NCBI GenBank assembly: GCA_050950645.1
Contig: JBMNHZ010000015.1
Span: forward strand, 1 to 45,525
DNA: 45,525 nt
Source of the DNA: BRH-c25 sp012519325
GTDB lineage: Bacteria; Bacillota; Clostridia; Lutisporales; Lutisporaceae
Direction: 5' to 3'
This document shows positions 42,496 through 45,525 of the stretch, piece by piece. The position numbers were made by a program, and so were the translations under genes. The notes below the pieces were generated by a model, which was not told the DNA's origin, did no database searches, and saw only the letters and a program-made list of their open reading frames with translations. Position 1 is the first letter of the stretch; every line of letters starts with the position of its first letter.

Positions 42496-43066
42496 CAGTT
42501 ATAAGCTTGCGGAAATAAGGGCGATATTGAAGGATAAAGGAATAGAAGTAATATCCCTGGCGGATGCCGGATTGAATATTGAGATTGAGGAAAACGGGGA
42601 TTCCTTCATAGAAAATGCTTTGATAAAGGCAAGAGAGATATTCCGGATTACAGGAGAAGCAGCAATTGCTGATGATTCAGGCCTTGAGGTAGATGCACTC
42701 AAGGGACAGCCGGGAGTGAGGTCAGCAAGATATTCGGGGGAAGAAGGAGCTGAAAGGGACAAAAAAAACAATGAAAAGCTTAAGAAGGCCATGAAGGATG
42801 TGCCGGATGATGCCAGAGGAGCAAGGTTCTGTTCTGCCATTGCTGCGGTATTTCCCCAAGGGAAAGAAATAACTGCGGAAGGTTATGTATATGGGAAAAT
42901 CGGTTATGAAGAAAAAGGAGAGCATGGTTTCGGGTATGATCCACTCTTTATAGTAGATGGTTGTAATGGAAGAACTATGGCTGAGCTGGATCCGGAAGAA
43001 AAAAACAGGATAAGCCACAGGGCAAATGCTCTGAAGGAGTTTGCAAAAAAGCTGAAACCATTGTAA
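42470..43066 (+). CDS. rdgB: XTP/dITP diphosphatase
   Basis: A 198-residue Ham1/RdgB enzyme that removes non-canonical purine nucleotides (ITP, dITP, XTP) from the pool. Motifs are the N-terminal IAATNNSYKLAEIRAIL, the catalytic IADDSGLEVDALKGQPGVRS, GFGYDPLFIV and NRISHRANAL. The start lies inside rph; ATG 42470 is taken, with ATG 42476 also possible (MIAATNN). The pairing of an RNA-trimming enzyme with a nucleotide-cleaning enzyme is a conserved operon. Confidence 0.95.
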   Translation: MKMIAATNNSYKLAEIRAILKDKGIEVISLADAGLNIEIEENGDSFIENALIKAREIFRITGEAAIADDSGLEVDALKGQPGVRSARYSGEEGAERDKKNNEKLKKAMKDVPDDARGARFCSAIAAVFPQGKEITAEGYVYGKIGYEEKGEHGFGYDPLFIVDGCNGRTMAELDPEEKNRISHRANALKEFAKKLKPL

Positions 43067-43118
43067 ATATATTGTTTTATATGCTATTAATTGTATGTTA
43101 AATTAAGTTTCAAATCAG

Positions 43119-43147
43119 TTGACACTCAATATAAATTTTGCTATAAT
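43119..43147 (+). promoter_or_regulatory. Promoter of the tRNA cluster
   Basis: Consensus TTGACA (43119-43124) and TATAAT (43142-43147) with the ideal 17-base spacer lie 42 bases before the first tRNA. Near-perfect boxes fit a strongly expressed stable-RNA operon. Confidence 0.85.
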
Positions 43148-43189
43148 TTATAATTGTCGGCGACACAAAAAGCGACATATTGCAAGCAT

Positions 43190-43263
43190 GCGGGTGTAGT
43201 TCAATGGTAGAACGTCAGCCTTCCAAGCTGAACGCGAGGGTTCGATTCCCTTCACCCGCTCCA
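43190..43263 (+). tRNA. tRNA-Gly (anticodon TCC)
   Basis: Acceptor stem GCGGGTG pairs with CACCCGC. The anticodon loop CTTCCAA gives TCC, the T loop reads GGTTCGATTCC, and CCA is encoded. First gene of the cluster. Confidence 0.95.
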
Positions 43264-43268
43264 AACAT

Positions 43269-43345
43269 GCGCCTGTAGCTCAGTTGGATAGAGCAACGGA
43301 CTTCTAATCCGTGTGCCAGGGGTTCGACTCCCTTCAGGCGCACCA
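43269..43345 (+). tRNA. tRNA-Arg (anticodon TCT)
   Basis: Acceptor stem GCGCCTG pairs with CAGGCGC. Anticodon stem ACGGA/TCCGT encloses loop CTTCTAA, giving TCT. CCA is encoded. Its first 28 bases are nearly the same as the truncated copy at 43782. Confidence 0.95.
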
Positions 43346-43353
43346 TTTTATGC

Positions 43354-43431
<78 letters not shown>

Positions 43432-43441
43432 AATTATACTC

Positions 43442-43517
43442 TGGGGTGTAGCCAAGCGGTAAGGCACAAGACTTTGACTCTTGCATCTCGTAGGTTCAAA
43501 TCCTGCCACCCCAGCCA
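43442..43517 (+). tRNA. tRNA-Gln (anticodon TTG)
   Basis: Acceptor TGGGGTG pairs with CACCCCA. Anticodon stem CAAGA/TCTTG encloses loop CTTTGAC, giving TTG. CCA is encoded. Confidence 0.95.
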
Positions 43518-43527
43518 ATCTATTTTT

Positions 43528-43603
43528 GACTCACTAGCTCAGTCGGTAGAGCACATGACTTTTAATCATGGTGTCCGGAGTTCGATTCTCCGGTGAGTCA
43601 CCA
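43528..43603 (+). tRNA. tRNA-Lys (anticodon TTT)
   Basis: Acceptor GACTCAC pairs with GTGAGTC. Anticodon stem CATGA/TCATG encloses loop CTTTTAA, giving TTT. CCA is encoded. Confidence 0.95.
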
Positions 43604-43609
43604 AAATGT

Positions 43610-43694
43610 GCGGGAATGGCGGAACTGGCAGACGCGCTAGACTTAGGATCTAGTGGTAACAGCCGTGGGGGTTCAAGTCCCTTTTCCCGCACCA
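43610..43694 (+). tRNA. tRNA-Leu (anticodon TAG)
   Basis: An 85-base class II tRNA with a long variable arm. Acceptor GCGGGAA pairs with TTCCCGC, and anticodon stem CTAGA/TCTAG encloses loop CTTAGGA, giving TAG. CCA is encoded. Confidence 0.95.
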
Positions 43695-43700
43695 TTTTAT

Positions 43701-43775
43701 GCGGGTTTAACTCAGCGGTAGAGTGTCACCTTGCCAAGGTGAAAGTCGCGAGTTCGAATCTCGTAACCCGCTCCA
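43701..43775 (+). tRNA. tRNA-Gly (anticodon GCC)
   Basis: Acceptor GCGGGTT pairs with AACCCGC. Anticodon stem TCACC/GGTGA encloses loop TTGCCAA, giving GCC. CCA is encoded. Second glycine isoacceptor of the cluster. Confidence 0.95.
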
Positions 43776-43781
43776 GAATAT

Positions 43782-43809
43782 GCACCTGTAGCTCAGTTGG
43801 ATAGAGCAA
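43782..43809 (+). pseudogene. Truncated tRNA (5' acceptor strand and D arm only)
   Basis: The first 28 bases match tRNA-Arg at 43269 with one difference (third base A instead of G): GCACCTG, then the D arm up to GAGCAA. Sequence then changes to a terminator hairpin. Anticodon, T arm and 3' acceptor strand are missing, so no mature tRNA can form. Remnant of an eighth tRNA gene. Confidence 0.85.
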
Positions 43810-43852
43810 AAAAGCTGCTGTCTCATAAGTAGACAGTTTTTTATTTTTTGCT
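43805..43852 (+). terminator. Terminator of the tRNA operon
   Basis: CTGTCT (43818-43823), loop CATAAGT and AGACAG (43831-43836) are followed by TTTTTTATTTTTT. An outer AGCAAAAAA/TTTTTTGCT stem (43805-43813 with 43844-43852) extends the hairpin and reaches into the tRNA remnant. Confidence 0.85.
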
Positions 43853-43859
43853 ATGTCAA

Positions 43860-43914
43860 TACTTTGTGAAAATGTCACCCTAAAAGTGACTTAATTATCG
43901 TATGAAAATGTCAC
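43860..43914 (+). repeat. Left-end subterminal repeats of the IS1202-like element
   Basis: Two copies of a 19-base unit in the same direction: 43860-43878 (ends TGTGAAAATGTCAC) and 43896-43914 (TATCGTATGAAAATGTCAC). Inverted partners lie at the other end of the element. They are probable transposase binding sites. Confidence 0.75.
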
Positions 43915-43923
43915 TTTCAGTAG

Positions 43924-44107
43924 GAGAAAAATTTTTAAGGATCCCGGTTGACAACGAGCCTCTCCTATATGATGATAAGCCAGCGGGCTAAGCCTTCATG
44001 CCCCGTAGCTTTTTCTCTGGAGCTGGGCTAAGGGCATACTGGCTGGCCGCCAATAAGGCTATCATATAGGAACCTCTCATTGTCAACCGTACTTAAAATT
44101 TTTTCTC
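43924..44107. ncRNA. Candidate structured RNA/DNA element inside the IS1202-like element
   Basis: A long imperfect inverted repeat of about 184 bases. Outer stem 43924-43939 with 44092-44107 (15 of 16 paired); 43946-43954 GGTTGACAA with 44080-44088 (9/9); 43956-43958 with 44076-44078 (3/3); 43964-43973 CCTATATGAT with 44061-44070 (10/10); 43978-43981 AGCC with 44057-44060. The head holds smaller hairpins: ATGCCC/GGGCAT (43998-44003 with 44032-44037), GGCT-A-AGCC (43986-43994), TGGC/GCCA (44040-44043 with 44049-44052). It lies between the left IS end and the transposase stop, in an otherwise non-coding part. It could be a transcribed RNA, a strong terminator, or a cruciform-forming DNA site. 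The strand is undecided. Confidence 0.55.
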
Positions 44108-44118
44108 TTAGATTGGGG

Positions 44119-45444
44119 TTAAGCATACTTTTTAAGGAATATGTCCTCAAGAATTCTGAGGATTTCCTGGTCACTTTCTTCATAGTTAAGCTTTTTCATC
44201 AATGTGTGACCATATTTGTAATAATGACTGTCTGGCGGAGTCCAGGGCTTCTTTTTCTTAGGTTCTGAAGGTGTAGTAACTTTAATTGGTTTTATATAGT
44301 TAATGACATCAAAGGTGGTTTTCTCATACTGTGCCTTTATTCCAAATACAGGGCTTATCAGTACGAAGACCTTAGACTTTCTCGGAGGGAGTATATTGGA
44401 GGATTGATTTTCTAAAACTTTGAAGTTTCTGTTATACAATGAGAAAACACCTCCATTATCAACTGTTCTTGTGATTTTAACACAAAGCACTTTATCTAAA
44501 TCGATAGTAGGTGGTAATACTCTAAAAGCAGATTCAGCATCTTCAGGCTCTACACTAAATTGCTGGTTAAATTTATCAATATAAGTTGAGAGAAAGGCAT
44601 TGGCTTCGTCCACGGTTTTAACGTTTGCAATCTTGAACTCAACAGGCAAACGGCTTTGCAAGGTTTCCCAAAGCCTTTCAACACGACCTTTTGCTTGTGC
44701 TGATCGGGCAGGAATGAGTGTAATTCCAAGTTCTTTCATAGCTCTACCAAACTGAGTATCATTAACTATCTTTCCGGCAAGTTGATCCTCAATACTTAGC
44801 TTGGAAGCATTTTGTGATAGAAAGATAGCATGGCGATCAGCATAAATACTGACAGGGACGCCATTTTTACGGATGATTTGTTTTGTCACTTCAAAGTATC
44901 CGTGAAGGCATTCATTTTTAGTCATATGTAGACCGACAATTTTTCCCGTAGAGTCGTCTATACCGCCATGCAAGTCAAATTTATCATTGGTACCAAACCA
45001 TTCAAATGGAGTGGCATCCATTTGGATTAAAAGACCTTCTTGTGGTTTGCGTTTGCGACGGCGATGGGGCTTAAAACGGCGTCTCTTTTTGGGACTTTGA
45101 ATACCGGCTTTTTTGAGTATTTCATGGAGAGCAGCATAACTTATTGAAATATGCTCATGCTCTTCAAGAAGATCCTGAAAATGCTTGAAATTAGCATCTT
45201 TATATAATTCGGATTCTTTTAGATTAACAATTTTTTGTACAAATTCATCACTAAAAGCATGCTGAGGTTTACGATCAGAATTTTTATGTTTGAGGAACGC
45301 AGCGCCGTCTTGCATCACACCTTTCTTTAAGCGCTTGATTTGGCGTTCACTAAGATCAAGACTTTCAGCAGCTTGTTTGACAGTTATGTGTCCATCAATT
45401 AGTTTAGTTAATACAGCAAAACGAGTCAATTGATTTTGGGACAT
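44119..45444 (-). CDS. ISNCY/IS1202-like DDE transposase
   Basis: A 441-residue transposase with an intact frame. The N-terminal helix-turn-helix (KLIDGHITVKQAAESLDLSE, then RQIKRLKKG) and a basic linker (KKRRRFKPHRRRKRKPQEG) are followed by a DDE integrase-type core: first Asp in IQMDATPFEWFG, second Asp in SIYADRHAIF, Glu in GRVERLWETLQ. This layout matches ISNCY (IS1202 group) proteins. The start at ATG 45444 (MSQNQLTRF) is preferred because GAGGTG lies nine bases upstream. An ATG at 45468 has no such site. Confidence 0.88.
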   Translation of the reverse strand: MSQNQLTRFAVLTKLIDGHITVKQAAESLDLSERQIKRLKKGVMQDGAAFLKHKNSDRKPQHAFSDEFVQKIVNLKESELYKDANFKHFQDLLEEHEHISISYAALHEILKKAGIQSPKKRRRFKPHRRRKRKPQEGLLIQMDATPFEWFGTNDKFDLHGGIDDSTGKIVGLHMTKNECLHGYFEVTKQIIRKNGVPVSIYADRHAIFLSQNASKLSIEDQLAGKIVNDTQFGRAMKELGITLIPARSAQAKGRVERLWETLQSRLPVEFKIANVKTVDEANAFLSTYIDKFNQQFSVEPEDAESAFRVLPPTIDLDKVLCVKITRTVDNGGVFSLYNRNFKVLENQSSNILPPRKSKVFVLISPVFGIKAQYEKTTFDVINYIKPIKVTTPSEPKKKKPWTPPDSHYYKYGHTLMKKLNYEESDQEILRILEDIFLKKYA

Positions 45445-45469
45445 TAGATAATGCACCTCATTCTTCATA

Positions 45470-45516
45470 GTGACATTTTATCACGATAGTTTACAAGGTG
45501 ACATTATCACACGATA
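45470..45516 (-). repeat. Right-end subterminal repeats of the IS1202-like element
   Basis: Two inverted copies of the 19-base unit. Read on the minus strand they are TATCGTGATAAAATGTCAC (45470-45488) and TATCGTGTGATAATGTCAC (45498-45516). The inner copy matches the left inner copy at 16 of 19 positions. Confidence 0.75.
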
Positions 45517-45525
45517 ATCACATTT

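Larger units (their letters stand above)
43854..45522 (-). mobile_element. ISNCY/IS1202-like insertion sequence
   Basis: About 1669 bp with imperfect terminal inverted repeats: 43854-43879 against the inverse of 45497-45522, 19 of 26 positions equal, both starting TGT. It holds one transposase gene on the minus strand, four copies of a 19-base subterminal unit and a large inverted-repeat structure at the left. It is inserted directly after the T tail of the tRNA-operon terminator. Only three bases (TTT) of the right flank are in the window, so any target duplication cannot be read, although the left flank does contain TTT runs. Confidence 0.75.

Noticed and set aside
43946..44088. Possible integron attC site
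   Set aside because: The hairpin has attC-like length, but the GTTRRRY/RYYYAAC core sites do not fit (TGTCAAC instead of a purine start), there is no integrase gene, and the structure is inside an IS element.

Overview
The window looks like a chromosomal segment of a low-to-mid GC, endospore-forming anaerobe of the Clostridia, possibly in the Ruminiclostridium/Acetivibrio neighbourhood. The evidence is a single-chain FGAM synthase in a clustered pur operon, type 2 IPP isomerase, a GerMN lipoprotein, a cell-wall amidase with copper-amine-oxidase-like and AMIN repeats, the rph-rdgB overlap, CCA-encoding tRNA genes and frequent TTG/GTG starts. The genus-level placement is an inference from gene content.

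Layout. 1-2.8 kb (minus strand): an AbgT-type transporter broken by a stop and a frameshift, overlapped by an M20 amidohydrolase. 3.0-9.7 kb (plus): a coherent metal/Fe-S cofactor locus. It holds an FMN glutamate-synthase-like gene with two frameshifts, then DUF5320, DUF134 (a predicted regulator), a NifX-like protein, two MinD-type ATPases each carrying two ferredoxin motifs, an Mrp/Nbp35 ATPase, a second NifX-like protein and a permease split into two half genes. Three copies of the palindrome TGACATATGTCA sit on the two promoters of this locus. 9.7-11.7 kb: fni and a LysR regulator. 11.9-22.2 kb: purL-purE-purF-purM-purN-purH-purD, without purC or purB, closed by terminators. 22.2-23.05 kb: gene-poor, with short coding remnants. 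23.05-27.2 kb: a UvrD/PcrA helicase and ligA. 27.5-33.1 kb: a complete oppABCDF peptide importer. 33.2-35.2 kb: two unrecognised convergent genes. 35.3-36.5 kb: an IS30-family element flanked by a 16-bp direct repeat. 36.6-43.07 kb: an AIR-synthase-like protein, the amidase, a palindromic interspersed repeat, a GerMN lipoprotein, rph and rdgB. 43.1-43.85 kb: seven tRNA genes (Gly, Arg, His, Gln, Lys, Leu, Gly), a truncated eighth and a terminator. 43.85-45.52 kb: a nearly complete ISNCY/IS1202-like element.

Two points stand out. One is a long, multi-branched inverted-repeat structure of about 184 nt (43924-44107) lying inside the IS1202-like element between its left end and the transposase gene; it has no coding explanation and is a candidate structured RNA or DNA element. 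The other is the palindrome-controlled NifX/MinD/Mrp/DUF134/split-permease locus, which looks like a dedicated but poorly described metal-cluster handling system. All frameshift damage in recognised genes lies in the first 4.6 kb, so a local sequence-quality problem must be excluded before calling those genes dead.
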